Shown here: in pieces, positions 1-9,841 of the stretch
Layout of the letters: each line of letters starts with the position of its first letter
Position numbering within the stretch: the stretch's first letter is position 1
Assembly (NCBI GenBank): GCA_947503345.1
Contig: CANNCW010000001.1
Location: forward strand, 434,001 to 498,000
Direction: 5' to 3'
Origin: an uncultured Kangiella sp.
Lineage (GTDB): Bacteria; Pseudomonadota; Gammaproteobacteria; Enterobacterales; Kangiellaceae
DNA: 64,000 nucleotides
Made by a program: the position numbers and the translations under genes
The notes under the pieces: generated by a model
The model's input: the letters and a program-made list of their open reading frames with translations, nothing else
Databases searched by the model: none
What the model was told of the DNA's origin: nothing

Positions 1-521
1 TCGGTTAGCCATTGAAAGAGCTGATCGAGCATGGCATTTTCATCATCAGACAGCGTCATTTGCAAGTGCTTATCAATATACCAATCGCGAAACAGCTCCA
101 TTTCAATATTTAATAGCTGGCTATCATAATTTGGTATTTTTCCATTAGAATCAATACGTTGCATTTCAACTAAACTATTAATAGCTGACTGATAAAGTCC
201 ATTGGCGGAATTTTCATTTAATAAAGGTAACAAAAGTTCGTCACCCAAATCTGATAGCAACATGAAGCCTTGAGCTAAATCATAAGCCATTACTTTTGGC
301 GCATTGACCTTTTCTAGTAAGGTTGCCACTTTAATAAATTGCTCAGAATTTTCATGCTCAGGAGGCGCATCCACGCAGATCCAACTTTTCCCGCCAGCGG
401 TAATTCGGAAATAACGTCGAAAGCTGGCATCACCCGATACCACAGTCCAATCGTATTCGGATAACTCCAGCTGTTGTAATGACCAATCTTGTAATTGTTG
501 TTCTCTTTTCTGTAAATCCAC
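1..521 (-). CDS. AmgK-like sugar/aminoglycoside kinase-family protein (3' part missing)
   Basis: The first 173 or so residues of a protein that runs off the left edge. The N-terminal region carries the motif GDASFRRYFR near residues 30-39, typical of the phosphotransferase (APH-fold) family that includes AmgK, the cell-wall N-acetylmuramate/N-acetylglucosamine 1-kinase used in peptidoglycan recycling. The gene lies head-to-head with lptD, as amgK does in Pseudomonas (family knowledge). The start used is a GTG at 521-519; no ATG precedes it in frame and no strong ribosome binding site is visible. The catalytic loop lies outside the window, so activity cannot be judged here. A murU nucleotidyltransferase gene would be expected next on the minus strand. 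Confidence 0.75.
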   Translation of the reverse strand, partial: MDLQKREQQLQDWSLQQLELSEYDWTVVSGDASFRRYFRITAGGKSWICVDAPPEHENSEQFIKVATLLEKVNAPKVMAYDLAQGFMLLSDLGDELLLPLLNENSANGLYQSAINSLVEMQRIDSNGKIPNYDSQLLNIEMELFRDWYIDKHLQMTLSDDENAMLDQLFQWLT

Positions 522-678
522 GATTTTGTTTATCCGTTTATCTGGTTCGCGATAATAGCACGCACTAAAAGCATATAAAGGCTAAAAAGCGTTAATTAAA
601 TTTTCAATCTTGCCCTTTAGGGTTTATCATTAGTCCCTTATATCAAAAGCTTAGTGGCAAGCGTATTTTCAATCATAA

Positions 679-3045
679 ATGGTAATCAAGAAAGCGAACA
701 GGGTAAAACGTTTTTTGCAAACATCTGCAATAAATCCTTTGCCAAAAACAAATAAAAAAAGCATCGCTTCTAGCATAGCGCTGGCCATTGTTACCCCTAG
801 TTTATGGGCGGGAGAAACGCCTGAACCCGCTGACTTTGAATTTCCCAAATTTGAAAGCTGTGCTTATGCACCACAAGCGCCTAGCGCTACTAGCAATTCA
901 GTTAACCAAATTGCGAACCCTTTTAACGGTGCTCCAATTCCAATGCGTGTCTGGTCGGATAGCGCTTATACCGAGGATAACAAAGCTTTCTTAGCGGGTA
1001 ATGTCATTATTAAACAAGGTGATCAGCTGATCAAAGCTGAAAAGTTGGTTGCTGATAATACTGATAAAAGTTATTACACCGAAGGGACTGTAACTTTTTC
1101 CAGTCCTGATTTAATGGTTGAAGCAGAGAGTCTTGCTTATCAAGAATTAACCGCTTCCAGTCAAATTGATAACAGTCGTTTCCATTTATACGCAAATAAT
1201 GGCAATGGCACCGCGGAAAGTTTGACCATTGATAATAAGCAAGTTTTAACCTTGCACAACAGTGATTTTTCAACTTGTCCCGAAGATCAGCGAAGCTGGG
1301 CTTTTGAATCTGACAAGATCATTATCGATAAAGAGTCCGGTTGGGGCGAAGCTTATGGTAGTGTGGTCAAAGTTGCCGATATCCCAGTTTTCTATTTACC
1401 CTATATCACCTTCCCGGTAGACGATAGACGCAAGACAGGTTTATTACCGCCAGCATTTAGCAACTCTAGTCGTAATGGTGTGGACATCAGTGCGCCCTAT
1501 TATTTTAATTTAGCGCCGAATTACGATCTAACATTGACACCGCGTTACATGAGTAAACGTGGTGCTAGCTTAGGCACAGAGTTTCGTTATTTGATGCCAA
1601 CCTATGCGGGTGAACTCAATTTAGAATATTTACCCGATGATGATTTGGCTCGTGATAATCCTGAATTAGATGCACAGCGCTGGTCTTACTCGGTTAAACA
1701 CCATAATCAATTCTCTGATGCTTGGAGCGCCACGATTGATGCGCGTAAAGTCAGCGATGATGCTTACTTCCAAGATTTTGGTGGTGGGGTTAATAATTCG
1801 AATCAAGCTAGTTTATCCCAGAATTTATATGTTCAATATTTAACACAAGACTGGCACTTTAAAGCTCAATACCAAGATTGGCAGTTATTAAACAGTGCCA
1901 GCCATCGCTACAAAATCGCCCCAAAGATCAGTGCTACCCGGTATTTCTCAGGTGATGGTTACTATGCCAATATTCGAACAGAAGCAACTCGCTTTGAACA
2001 CAAGGATCCGACATCGCTAAAAAGCGCTAATCGTTTTCATATTGAGCCAACTGTCGGTTGGAATTTCGAACGCCTATATGGATTTATTCGTCCACAGCTA
2101 AGTTATGCGCTTAGCCAATACGAACAAAAAGATGTAAATGGTGATAAGCAGACATTCGACCGAGCATTACCAACTGCTTCGTTAGATGCAGGCTTATTTT
2201 TTGAGCGTGATTGGAAGATTGGTGACGAAAATTTTACTCATACTTTCGAACCGCGGATGTTTTATCTTTATACTCCCTATGAAGATCAAACTGGCATTGG
2301 TCTATTCGATACCAATTTACCTACTTTCAATTTTACCCAGCTATTTAGTCGCAATCGCTTTGCAGGCATCGATAGAATTGGCGACGCCAATCAAATCAGT
2401 GGCGCTATTACCAGTCGCTTAATTGATGACGAAGGCAAAGAGCGGGTTGCTTTTACTATTGGCCGAATTGCTCATTTGATTGATCGCAAGGTGCAAATAG
2501 ATGATTCGCCCAATCGCGATACTTTCCGTCAATCGGGTTTATTGGCCGAATTAAATTGGCGCTGGACCGATCAAGTGGAAATTAAAGGCGCAATTGATTG
2601 GGACGATCAGCAAGACACTACCAATAGCGGCTCATTCTTGGTTCACTACGAGCCCAAAGATAATCATATTATTAATATTGGGCATCGCTTCCGCCGTAAT
2701 TTTGATCGTCGCATAGAAGAAGCAGAAGTGGCATTTTCATGGCCAATTAAAGAAAACTGGCGTGTTTTAGGTCGTTATAGCAGAGATTTATCACAAAATA
2801 GAACCAATGAGTCTTTTTTTGGTCTAGAATATGAATCCTGTTGTTGGGCAGTCCGTTTAGTTAATAGACGCTATTTAAATATCCAGTTAGATAGCCAAGG
2901 ACAACTGCTCGCTGGACAAGGCGATTTACACAATACAGGCTTTTTTGTCCAATTTGTCTTGAAAGGAATAGGTAGTTTACGTGGCAGTACGACTCAGTTC
3001 CTGGAAGAAAGTATTTATGGTTACCGAGACCAACTCGGAAAATAA
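679..3045 (+). CDS. lptD: LPS-assembly protein LptD
   Basis: Outer-membrane beta-barrel that, with LptE, inserts lipopolysaccharide into the outer leaflet. At 788 residues it has the usual size. A long basic N-terminus precedes the hydrophobic signal segment (about residues 25-43, ending SLWAG). An OstA/LptA-like periplasmic domain follows (about 90-205), then the barrel. The four family cysteines are all present (Cys61, Cys200 and the adjacent pair Cys721-Cys722), so the inter-domain disulphides known from E. coli LptD should form. It is followed 18 nt later by surA, which encodes the chaperone needed for LptD folding. The ATG at 679 has no clear ribosome binding site; a later TTG start would shorten the basic leader. 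Divergent from the AmgK-like gene across 157 nt. Confidence 0.95.
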   Translation: MVIKKANRVKRFLQTSAINPLPKTNKKSIASSIALAIVTPSLWAGETPEPADFEFPKFESCAYAPQAPSATSNSVNQIANPFNGAPIPMRVWSDSAYTEDNKAFLAGNVIIKQGDQLIKAEKLVADNTDKSYYTEGTVTFSSPDLMVEAESLAYQELTASSQIDNSRFHLYANNGNGTAESLTIDNKQVLTLHNSDFSTCPEDQRSWAFESDKIIIDKESGWGEAYGSVVKVADIPVFYLPYITFPVDDRRKTGLLPPAFSNSSRNGVDISAPYYFNLAPNYDLTLTPRYMSKRGASLGTEFRYLMPTYAGELNLEYLPDDDLARDNPELDAQRWSYSVKHHNQFSDAWSATIDARKVSDDAYFQDFGGGVNNSNQASLSQNLYVQYLTQDWHFKAQYQDWQLLNSASHRYKIAPKISATRYFSGDGYYANIRTEATRFEHKDPTSLKSANRFHIEPTVGWNFERLYGFIRPQLSYALSQYEQKDVNGDKQTFDRALPTASLDAGLFFERDWKIGDENFTHTFEPRMFYLYTPYEDQTGIGLFDTNLPTFNFTQLFSRNRFAGIDRIGDANQISGAITSRLIDDEGKERVAFTIGRIAHLIDRKVQIDDSPNRDTFRQSGLLAELNWRWTDQVEIKGAIDWDDQQDTTNSGSFLVHYEPKDNHIINIGHRFRRNFDRRIEEAEVAFSWPIKENWRVLGRYSRDLSQNRTNESFFGLEYESCCWAVRLVNRRYLNIQLDSQGQLLAGQGDLHNTGFFVQFVLKGIGSLRGSTTQFLEESIYGYRDQLGK

Positions 3046-3063
3046 TTAATTATTGAGCTTTTT

Positions 3064-4347
3064 ATGAATTTAACAAGAATATTTGGCGTTACAGCCATTT
3101 CACTATGCGCCTCATTTGCAACCAGTGCAGAGGTGGTTGATAAAGTTATCGCACAAGTTGATGAAGATGTAGTACTTCAATCAGAGCTGGACAGAAAGAT
3201 GAACCAGATTCGCTCGCAACTTGTCGCTCGTGGAGGACAAATGCCTCCAGAGGATGTTTTAAAGAAAGAAATTTTTGACTCTTTAATCCTAGAAAATATT
3301 CAATTGCAAATGGCAACTCGGGCAGGAGTACAAATCTCTGATCCTGAGCTGCAATACTTTGCGGCTCAAATAGCTAAGCAAAGAGGGCTCAGTGTTCCTG
3401 AGTTTCGCCTTGAGCTAGCATCTCAAGGTATCAATTACGAAGTCTTTTTAAATGACTTGCGCTCTGAAATAATGGTAAACAGAGTTCGAGAAGGCATTGT
3501 TAACCAAAGAATTCAAATTAGTGATAAAGAAATCGATTCAATAATCCAAACTATCGATTCTCAGCAAAAAATTGAATATCACTTAGGACATATCCTCATT
3601 CAAGTGCCAGAAGATGCTGATGAGGCATTGATCAAAACTTATCAAGACAAAGCCAATGACCTACGTCGTCAAATTGAAAGTGGCGGTGACTTTGCAGTCT
3701 TAGCTTCTAATAACTCGGATGGGCAAAATGCTCAAAATGGCGGAGACTTTGGCTGGCATACAGATAATTCTATGCCTAGTTTATTCACCGACGTAGTCTA
3801 TTATATGGATAAAGGTGACACTTCTAGTGTAATTCGTTCACCATCAGGATTCCATATCTTAAAGCTTTTTGATAAACGTGGCGAAGAACAGCACATGGTT
3901 TACCAAGTTAATGCTCGTCACATCTTAGTTCAACCGGATGTTATTACTAGCGAAGAAGATGCTCAAAAATTGTTAACTCAATTGCGTTTGCAAATACTAA
4001 ATGGCGAAAAAGATTTTGCCAATCTTGCAAAGAAACACTCTAAAGATCCTGGCTCTGCAAACTTAGGCGGTGATTTAGGCTGGCAAAGCCCAAACATTTA
4101 CGATCCTACTTTCAAAGATGAGCTTTCAAAATTATCCTTAAATGAAATTAGTCAGCCGTTCAAAAGTAGTTTTGGTTGGCATATCGTTCAATATTTAGGT
4201 GATCGTCAAGAAGATCAAACTACTGAAATGAAACGCGACCAAGCTGCAAAAATTTTACGTCAGCGTAAATTTAGCGAAGAAGTAGAAACTTGGTTACGAG
4301 AAATCCGTGACGAAGCTTATGTTAAAAAAGTAGTTGAAGAAAGTTAA
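3064..4347 (+). CDS. surA: Periplasmic chaperone / peptidyl-prolyl isomerase SurA
   Basis: Escorts unfolded outer-membrane proteins such as LptD and porins to the BAM complex. The 427-residue protein has a clear Sec signal peptide (cleavage near residue 22, after ATSA). A SurA N-terminal chaperone domain (to about 165) follows, then two parvulin (PPIC) domains at about 172-275 and 285-385, each with the HILI/HILV and GGDLGW/GGDFGW signatures, and a C-terminal helix. Size and domain order match E. coli SurA. It sits 18 nt after lptD and 9 nt before pdxA, the classical lptD-surA-pdxA-rsmA cluster. In other gammaproteobacteria such genes answer to SigmaE envelope stress; no SigmaE promoter was recognised here. 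Confidence 0.96.
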   Translation: MNLTRIFGVTAISLCASFATSAEVVDKVIAQVDEDVVLQSELDRKMNQIRSQLVARGGQMPPEDVLKKEIFDSLILENIQLQMATRAGVQISDPELQYFAAQIAKQRGLSVPEFRLELASQGINYEVFLNDLRSEIMVNRVREGIVNQRIQISDKEIDSIIQTIDSQQKIEYHLGHILIQVPEDADEALIKTYQDKANDLRRQIESGGDFAVLASNNSDGQNAQNGGDFGWHTDNSMPSLFTDVVYYMDKGDTSSVIRSPSGFHILKLFDKRGEEQHMVYQVNARHILVQPDVITSEEDAQKLLTQLRLQILNGEKDFANLAKKHSKDPGSANLGGDLGWQSPNIYDPTFKDELSKLSLNEISQPFKSSFGWHIVQYLGDRQEDQTTEMKRDQAAKILRQRKFSEEVETWLREIRDEAYVKKVVEES

Positions 4348-4356
4348 TCATCAGCA

Positions 4357-5364
4357 ATGACCACCCCAAGAATTCTCATTACCGCTGGGGAACCAGCGGG
4401 CATTGGGCCTGAATTAGTCGTAAAGCTCGCCCAGAGTTCTCATTCAGCACAACTCATCGTTGCAGCCAATAAGAGTCTTATTCTCGATACAGCCAAACAG
4501 CTTGGCTTAAACATTACCTTAATCGATTTTTCTTTAGAGCAAACTACTAAAGCCAACAAAGAACAGACTCTTTACATAATTGATCACCCGCTTGAATCAA
4601 TACCTATAGCCGGTCAATTAAACCCTAAAAATAGCCCTTATGTTATATCGACACTAGAAACCGCCGCGCAAATGGCACTATCAGGTGCAGTAGATGCTAT
4701 TTTAACGGGCCCAGTGCATAAAGCCGTATTGAATGAAATTGATAACGCCAATTATTTCTTTTCAGGTCATACCGAGTTCTTTGCCAATAAAGCAGGGGCA
4801 AACAAAGTTGTGATGATGCTAGCAACTGAAGGCTTACGTGTGGCCTTGGTAACTACTCATTTACCCTTAAAAGATGTATCAGAAGCCATTACAGAATCAG
4901 CACTAAATGAGACATTATCTATCCTAGATAATGAGCTCACTTCTAAGTTTGGAATTGCAGAACCTACTATCGCAGTTCTTGGACTTAATCCCCACGCAGG
5001 AGAGTCCGGCTTATTAGGACAAGAAGAAATAGAAACCATTATTCCAACCTTAGAAAAAGTTTCACCTAAATTATCTTCTCAACTTATAGGTCCTTTACCT
5101 GCTGATACTGCTTTTTCGCCAAAAATATTATCCGAAGTTGATGCGGTTTTAGCTATGTATCACGACCAAGGATTGCCTGTGTTAAAATACAAAGGATTTG
5201 GCAGTGCCGCTAACATAACGCTTGGCTTACCTTTTATCAGAACTTCAGTTGATCATGGCACTGGGCTAGATATTGCAGGTAAAAACAAAGCTTCGCTGGG
5301 AAGTTTCGAGTATGCGCTGCAAGTAACAATAGATCTCATACAGTCAAAAAACCAAGCGAGTTAA
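4357..5364 (+). CDS. pdxA: 4-hydroxythreonine-4-phosphate dehydrogenase
   Basis: NAD-dependent oxidation of 4-phosphohydroxy-threonine in the DXP-dependent pyridoxal phosphate pathway; the product then condenses under PdxJ. At 335 residues it is full length. The N-terminal ITAGEPAGIGPEL, the central TGPVHK and GHTEFF segments, and the late MYHDQGLPVLK and VDHGTGLDIAG motifs supply the substrate and metal ligands of the family. It starts 9 nt after surA and ends 3 nt before rsmA, so translation is probably coupled in the operon. Confidence 0.96.
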   Translation: MTTPRILITAGEPAGIGPELVVKLAQSSHSAQLIVAANKSLILDTAKQLGLNITLIDFSLEQTTKANKEQTLYIIDHPLESIPIAGQLNPKNSPYVISTLETAAQMALSGAVDAILTGPVHKAVLNEIDNANYFFSGHTEFFANKAGANKVVMMLATEGLRVALVTTHLPLKDVSEAITESALNETLSILDNELTSKFGIAEPTIAVLGLNPHAGESGLLGQEEIETIIPTLEKVSPKLSSQLIGPLPADTAFSPKILSEVDAVLAMYHDQGLPVLKYKGFGSAANITLGLPFIRTSVDHGTGLDIAGKNKASLGSFEYALQVTIDLIQSKNQAS

Positions 5365-5367
5365 TTA

Positions 5368-6192
5368 ATGGCAAAACGCAATTCAAACATGGTTCAAGGC
5401 CATCAAGCTCGAAAACGTTTTGGTCAAAACTTTTTGTCCGATCCCCATTATATAAACCGTATCGTTGATTCAATATCTCCCAGTGATAAGGATCAAATGG
5501 TAGAAATTGGTCCAGGCCTTGGCGCTATAACAGAGCTTCTAATCAACTCTGTAAATAAACTTGATCTAGTAGAGTTAGATAAAGATTTAATCCCAAGGTT
5601 AGAGCAGAAGTTTTCAGGCAAACAACATTTATCTATTCATCAAGCGGATGCACTTAAGTTTAATTTCGGCGAGTTAAGGTTAAATAAAGAAAACAGTCCA
5701 AAACTTAGAATTGTGGGTAATTTACCTTACAATATTTCAACGCCATTAATATTCCACTTGCTCAGCTTCCGAGAGCATATTCAAGATATGTACTTTATGC
5801 TTCAAAAAGAAGTGGTTGAGCGTATTTGTGCAGAATCAAATAGTAAGACATATGGTCGTTTAAGTATTATGACTCAATATTATTGTGACGCTGAGATGTT
5901 GTTTACCGTTCCACCAGGAGCCTTCCAACCGGCACCTAAAGTCGACTCCGCAATTGTTAAACTATCTCCTAAGTCAGAACAGTTTTTAACTGCGCTAGAT
6001 CCAAAGTTATTATCAGAAGTGGTAACTGCCAGCTTTAACCAAAGACGCAAGACCATTCGTAACAATCTAAAGAAATACATCAATGAAGAAGTGCTAGTGG
6101 AGCTGGAGATTGACCCTGCAGCAAGACCAGAAACACTTTCAATAGATACTTATATAAAAATTTCTAATTGGATGGCTTTAGCTGACAAATAA
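5368..6192 (+). CDS. rsmA: 16S rRNA (adenine1518/1519-N6)-dimethyltransferase
   Basis: KsgA/RsmA dimethylates two adjacent adenines in helix 45 of 16S rRNA late in small-subunit assembly. The 274-residue protein shows the entry motif RKRFGQNFL near residue 16, the SAM-binding stretch VEIGPGLGA, the catalytic NLPYNIST loop, and the C-terminal FNQRRKTIRNN segment of the family. It follows pdxA after 3 nt and is the last gene of the lptD-surA-pdxA-rsmA run. apaG and apaH, which often follow, are absent here; the next 190 nt hold no recognisable gene or terminator. Confidence 0.96.
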   Translation: MAKRNSNMVQGHQARKRFGQNFLSDPHYINRIVDSISPSDKDQMVEIGPGLGAITELLINSVNKLDLVELDKDLIPRLEQKFSGKQHLSIHQADALKFNFGELRLNKENSPKLRIVGNLPYNISTPLIFHLLSFREHIQDMYFMLQKEVVERICAESNSKTYGRLSIMTQYYCDAEMLFTVPPGAFQPAPKVDSAIVKLSPKSEQFLTALDPKLLSEVVTASFNQRRKTIRNNLKKYINEEVLVELEIDPAARPETLSIDTYIKISNWMALADK

Positions 6193-6383
6193 TGTCGTTT
6201 TCACGCGTGACAGCTCCTGTTAGTGCCTTAGTATATCTAATCAATACAAGGGTAAGTCTTTGATTTTTAACTATGTTGGTTAGAAGCTAACAATTTGAGA
6301 CCTATTTCTCATTTTACTTTACAAGGGGTATTTTGATGTTCTATGATATTTAATAAGGATTTCAGCCCAAGTAGGACCTTATT

Positions 6384-6677
6384 ATGAGTGCGCATGCTGA
6401 ACAAAGTGTCGAAAACGCTCGTCGCTTTAGTCGAGTAAATATCAATCTTCCTGTTGCAATTAGGCAAAAGGATTCCCAAGTATTCCTTTCTGAAAGCCTT
6501 GATATATCTGAAGGTGGTATCTTAGTTCGCAATAATGAAAACGCCTCTCTTGAAACTGGCGAAACAGTTAAAGTGCACATTGATGGGATTCTCGGTGAAG
6601 AACAGTCCAAGATGGTACTACATGAAATGAAAGTTATTCGTATAGAAGAAACTATCATCGCACTAGAATTTATCTAA
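6384..6677 (+). CDS. PilZ domain protein (c-di-GMP receptor type)
   Basis: A 97-residue single-domain protein. The c-di-GMP binding signature is visible: RRFSR at about residues 13-17 and, after a beta-strand, DISEGG (D/N-x-S-x-x-G) at about 42-47. PilZ domains with both motifs normally bind the dinucleotide (family knowledge). There is no output domain, so it should act by binding a partner. It stands alone between rsmA and the S8 protease, with 190 nt upstream and 241 nt downstream. A second PilZ paralogue lies at 54.6 kb and shares the C-terminal pattern ending in IALEFI/IAFEFV. Target unknown. Confidence 0.85.
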   Translation: MSAHAEQSVENARRFSRVNINLPVAIRQKDSQVFLSESLDISEGGILVRNNENASLETGETVKVHIDGILGEEQSKMVLHEMKVIRIEETIIALEFI

Positions 6678-6918
6678 CAATATAAGAAGCTTCTAATTTA
6701 GCAACTTCTCACATAAGTTTTTTTTATGACAAAGATCACTTTTCCTTAGTCTTTTTTGTTGCCTTTTGTACAAACGTGAGGCATGTCACATTTAACTCCC
6801 ATTAATGCTGTATATTCAGCGGCGCTTTGTAAGCAAATGTAAATTTAATAAGTCACTTGCAAAGCATCTAATAAGTGGATTATCCACGGGGTAGTATCTA
6901 ATCTTAGGAGTTAACATA

Positions 6919-9069
6919 ATGAAAAAACCTTTTAATAAGGCTTTAGCACCTTTAGCTGTGTCTTGCGCATTGATTGCCACATCAGCAGTAGCAAATCAAA
7001 ATGAGCGTGATTTTGAAAATTTACTAAATGAGCGCATCAATAACGCACAACAAGAAATGGCTTTTGGTCTAATCGTTACAAAGCCTGGTGTTCAAGCAAA
7101 CACTAAATCCATGCAAGCAATGGCAAGTACCAAAGCTATGGAAAAAATAAGCACTGTTTTAGGTGTGAAAGCAAATCACAAACGTTTTATGTTCAATGGT
7201 GCACAAGTTTTAAACTTTGAAAGCGGCATGAAATCTGTAGCCAAGCTAGAGCGCATGGCTCAGAAGTTACGTGCTCAAGGCTTTATAGTTGACATTGACC
7301 GCATGCTAACCTCTCAACTTACACCAAACGATACTCATTATGGTGTTCAATGGCACTACTCTGATGCTACTGGCGGCATTAACGCTCCAGCCGCATGGGA
7401 CATTACAAATGGTGCTGGCGTAAAAGTTGCTGTTCTTGATACAGGTTATCGTCCTCACGTTGACTTAGCAGCTAACATCGTTGGCGGTTATGACTTTGTT
7501 TCTAATTCTTCTAACGCTCGCGATGGAAATGGTCGTGATTCAGATGCGCGTGATGAAGGTGATTGGGTAGCAACAGACAACGAATGTTACCAAGGTAGCC
7601 GCGCAAGCAACTCAAGCTGGCATGGCACGCACGTAGCAGGTACAGTCGCTGCTGTTACTAATAACAATACTGGTGTTGCTGGTGTTGCTTACGGCGCTAA
7701 AGTTGTTCCAGTTCGTGTATTAGCCAAGTGTGGCGGTTCAACCTCTGATATCGCTGATGCAATCGTTTGGTCTGCAGGTGGGTCAGTTTCTGGTGTTCCA
7801 GCTAATCCAAACCCTGTAAAAGTAATTAATATGTCACTTGGTGGTGGTGGCTCATGCCCAAGCGTTACTCAAAATGCAATCAATTCAGCTCGTTCTAACG
7901 GTGCTGTTGTTGTTGTTGCAGCTGGTAACTCTAACCGTGATGCTTCAGGTTTCACTCCTGCTAGCTGTAATGGCGTAATTAACGTTGCTGCAACTGACCG
8001 CAACGGTAGCCGTGCAACTTACTCAAACTTTGGTTCTAGCATTGATATCGCAGCTCCAGGTGGTATGGGTGGTTCTGATGGTGTTGCATCGACTAAAAAT
8101 GCAGGCACGACAACTCCAACTACTGATAACTATGCATACTCTGCTGGTACTTCAATGGCAGCTCCTCACGTTGCTGGTGTTGCAGCATTAATGTTCGCAG
8201 TTAACCCAAACTTAACTCCAGATCAAGTTGAGCAAATGTTGAAAGATTCTGCACGTTCTTTCCCATCAGGTTCTACTTGTTCGACGTCTAATTGTGGCGC
8301 AGGCATCATGGATGCTCACGCAGCAGTATTAGCAGCTCAAGGCAATGGTGGCGGTCCAGTTGATCCACCTGCTGGCGATAACGTATTAGTTAAAGGTGTA
8401 GCTAAAACCGGACTTTCTGGAGCTTCTAAAAGTGACCAGTTCTTCACTATTGACGTACCTGCAGGCGCAACTAACCTAACCTTCAATATGACTGGTGGAA
8501 CTGGTGATGCTGACCTTTATGTTAGTAAAGGCGCTAATCCAACACGTTCTACATACGATTGTCGTTCATGGGCAAGTGGTAACACTGAGTCTTGTACTTT
8601 TGCTACACCAGCAACAGATACGTACCATGTATTAGTACATGCTTATAGCGCGTTCTCTGGTGCAAGCTTAACGGCTAACTATACAGAAGCAACGACTAAC
8701 CCTCCTGGCGGTGGTTCTGGAACTGAAACTGTAACTAATAATACTAACTATACAATCCGTGATAATAGCACTGTTAATAGCCCAGTGACTGTATCAGGTC
8801 GTTCAGGTTCACTAAACGATGTAGAAGTTAAGGTAGACATCAAGCACACTTACATTGGTGATTTGATTGTGACTTTAGTAGCTCCAGATGGTAAGTCTGT
8901 TGTATTACACAATCGCTCAGGCGGAAGTGCTAATAATATCTTACAAACTTACACTAAAGGTGCTTCAGCAGTTACCAATAGCGGTAACGGCGAGTGGAAG
9001 TTAAAAGTTGAAGATAAAGCCGGTGGCGATACTGGTTATATCGATAGCTGGACTCTAACTTTTAAATAA
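6919..9069 (+). CDS. Secreted subtilisin-like serine protease (S8) with PPC and P domains
   Basis: Extracellular protease of 716 residues. A Sec signal peptide (cleavage near residue 25, after SAVA) is followed by an inhibitor-type propeptide (about 30-135) and the S8 catalytic domain (about 150-470). The triad is complete: Asp174 in VAVLDTGY, His235 in HGTHVAGT, Ser412 in GTSMAAPHVAG, with oxyanion Asn337 in AAGNSN. A glycine/proline linker leads to a PPC (pre-peptidase C-terminal) domain at about 485-590, then a second linker and a P/Homo B proprotein-convertase domain to the end. Upstream ATCTTAGGAGTTAACAT places a strong ribosome binding site before the ATG. A single-gene unit closed by a terminator. 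Probably used to degrade proteins for food; PPC is often removed on maturation. Confidence 0.93.
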   Translation: MKKPFNKALAPLAVSCALIATSAVANQNERDFENLLNERINNAQQEMAFGLIVTKPGVQANTKSMQAMASTKAMEKISTVLGVKANHKRFMFNGAQVLNFESGMKSVAKLERMAQKLRAQGFIVDIDRMLTSQLTPNDTHYGVQWHYSDATGGINAPAAWDITNGAGVKVAVLDTGYRPHVDLAANIVGGYDFVSNSSNARDGNGRDSDARDEGDWVATDNECYQGSRASNSSWHGTHVAGTVAAVTNNNTGVAGVAYGAKVVPVRVLAKCGGSTSDIADAIVWSAGGSVSGVPANPNPVKVINMSLGGGGSCPSVTQNAINSARSNGAVVVVAAGNSNRDASGFTPASCNGVINVAATDRNGSRATYSNFGSSIDIAAPGGMGGSDGVASTKNAGTTTPTTDNYAYSAGTSMAAPHVAGVAALMFAVNPNLTPDQVEQMLKDSARSFPSGSTCSTSNCGAGIMDAHAAVLAAQGNGGGPVDPPAGDNVLVKGVAKTGLSGASKSDQFFTIDVPAGATNLTFNMTGGTGDADLYVSKGANPTRSTYDCRSWASGNTESCTFATPATDTYHVLVHAYSAFSGASLTANYTEATTNPPGGGSGTETVTNNTNYTIRDNSTVNSPVTVSGRSGSLNDVEVKVDIKHTYIGDLIVTLVAPDGKSVVLHNRSGGSANNILQTYTKGASAVTNSGNGEWKLKVEDKAGGDTGYIDSWTLTFK

Positions 9070-9093
9070 TCATTTCAGATTAACCTAAAGTTT

Positions 9094-9122
9094 AAAAGCG
9101 ACTCATCTGAGTCGCTTTTTTT
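9094..9122 (+). terminator. Rho-independent terminator after the S8 protease
   Basis: AAAAGCGACTCATCTGAGTC begins a hairpin whose stem pairs AAAAGCGACTC with GAGTCGCTTTT around a short loop and runs into seven T residues. It lies 25 nt after the protease stop codon. Confidence 0.85.
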
Positions 9123-9195
9123 ATGACTTTATATTTTAATCATTCCAAGTTACCATTCAGGTAACAGTCACATTTATTCACATATAATCAATCAC

Positions 9196-9837
9196 ATGCA
9201 AGACTATCAACAACGATTCATTGAGTTAGCGTTAAACAAGCAAGTTCTGAAATTTGGTGAGTTTACCCTTAAATCCGGCCGTCTTAGTCCTTATTTCTTT
9301 AATACTGGGCTGTTTGATAATGGTTATGACTTAGCGCAACTTGGGCGTTGTTACGCGCAAACCATTGTCAGTAATAAAATTGATTTTGATGTTATCTTTG
9401 GGCCAGCCTACAAAGGCATTCCATTAGTCAGTGCTGCTTCAATGGCTTTATCTGAGCAACATCAAATTAACAAACCTTATAGTTTCAACCGTAAAGAAAA
9501 GAAAGATCATGGCGAAGGCGGTAGTATTGTTGGTAGCCCACTAGAAGGTGATGTCTTGATTATTGATGATGTCATTTCTGCTGGTACCGCTATTCGTGAG
9601 GCTATAGACATAATTAAAGCTAACGGCGCCAACCCTATAGGAGTTCTCATTGCTTTAGATCGTCAAGAAAAGGGGCAAGGCGAGCTATCTGCGGTACAAG
9701 AAGTCGAAAAAGACTACGGCATCCCTGTCTATTCCATCATAAAACTTAATGACCTTATTCACTACCTAAAGCAAGACGACAAACTCAATGTGTTTTATGA
9801 TAAGGTAATTGATTATCGCGAGAACTATGGAGTTTAA
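9196..9837 (+). CDS. pyrE: Orotate phosphoribosyltransferase
   Basis: Transfers the phosphoribosyl group of PRPP to orotate, the fifth step of pyrimidine synthesis. The 213-residue protein carries the PRPP-binding loop [13 protein letters not shown] (about residues 119-131), the substrate-facing GPAYKGIPL, and the flexible-loop lysines in [12 protein letters not shown]. Length matches the gammaproteobacterial enzyme. Its place next to slmA (on the opposite strand), with algC and coaBC beyond, is a conserved gammaproteobacterial neighbourhood. The stop is followed 4 nt later by the DUF4124 gene, so the two are probably cotranscribed. Confidence 0.96.
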   Translation: MQDYQQRFIELALNKQVLKFGEFTLKSGRLSPYFFNTGLFDNGYDLAQLGRCYAQTIVSNKIDFDVIFGPAYKGIPLVSAASMALSEQHQINKPYSFNRKEKKDHGEGGSIVGSPLEGDVLIIDDVISAGTAIREAIDIIKANGANPIGVLIALDRQEKGQGELSAVQEVEKDYGIPVYSIIKLNDLIHYLKQDDKLNVFYDKVIDYRENYGV

Positions 9838-9841
9838 AATT

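Noticed and set aside
6678-6918. Promoter of the S8 protease gene
   Set aside because: TATATT near 6812 could be a -10, but no -35 at a proper distance convinced me.
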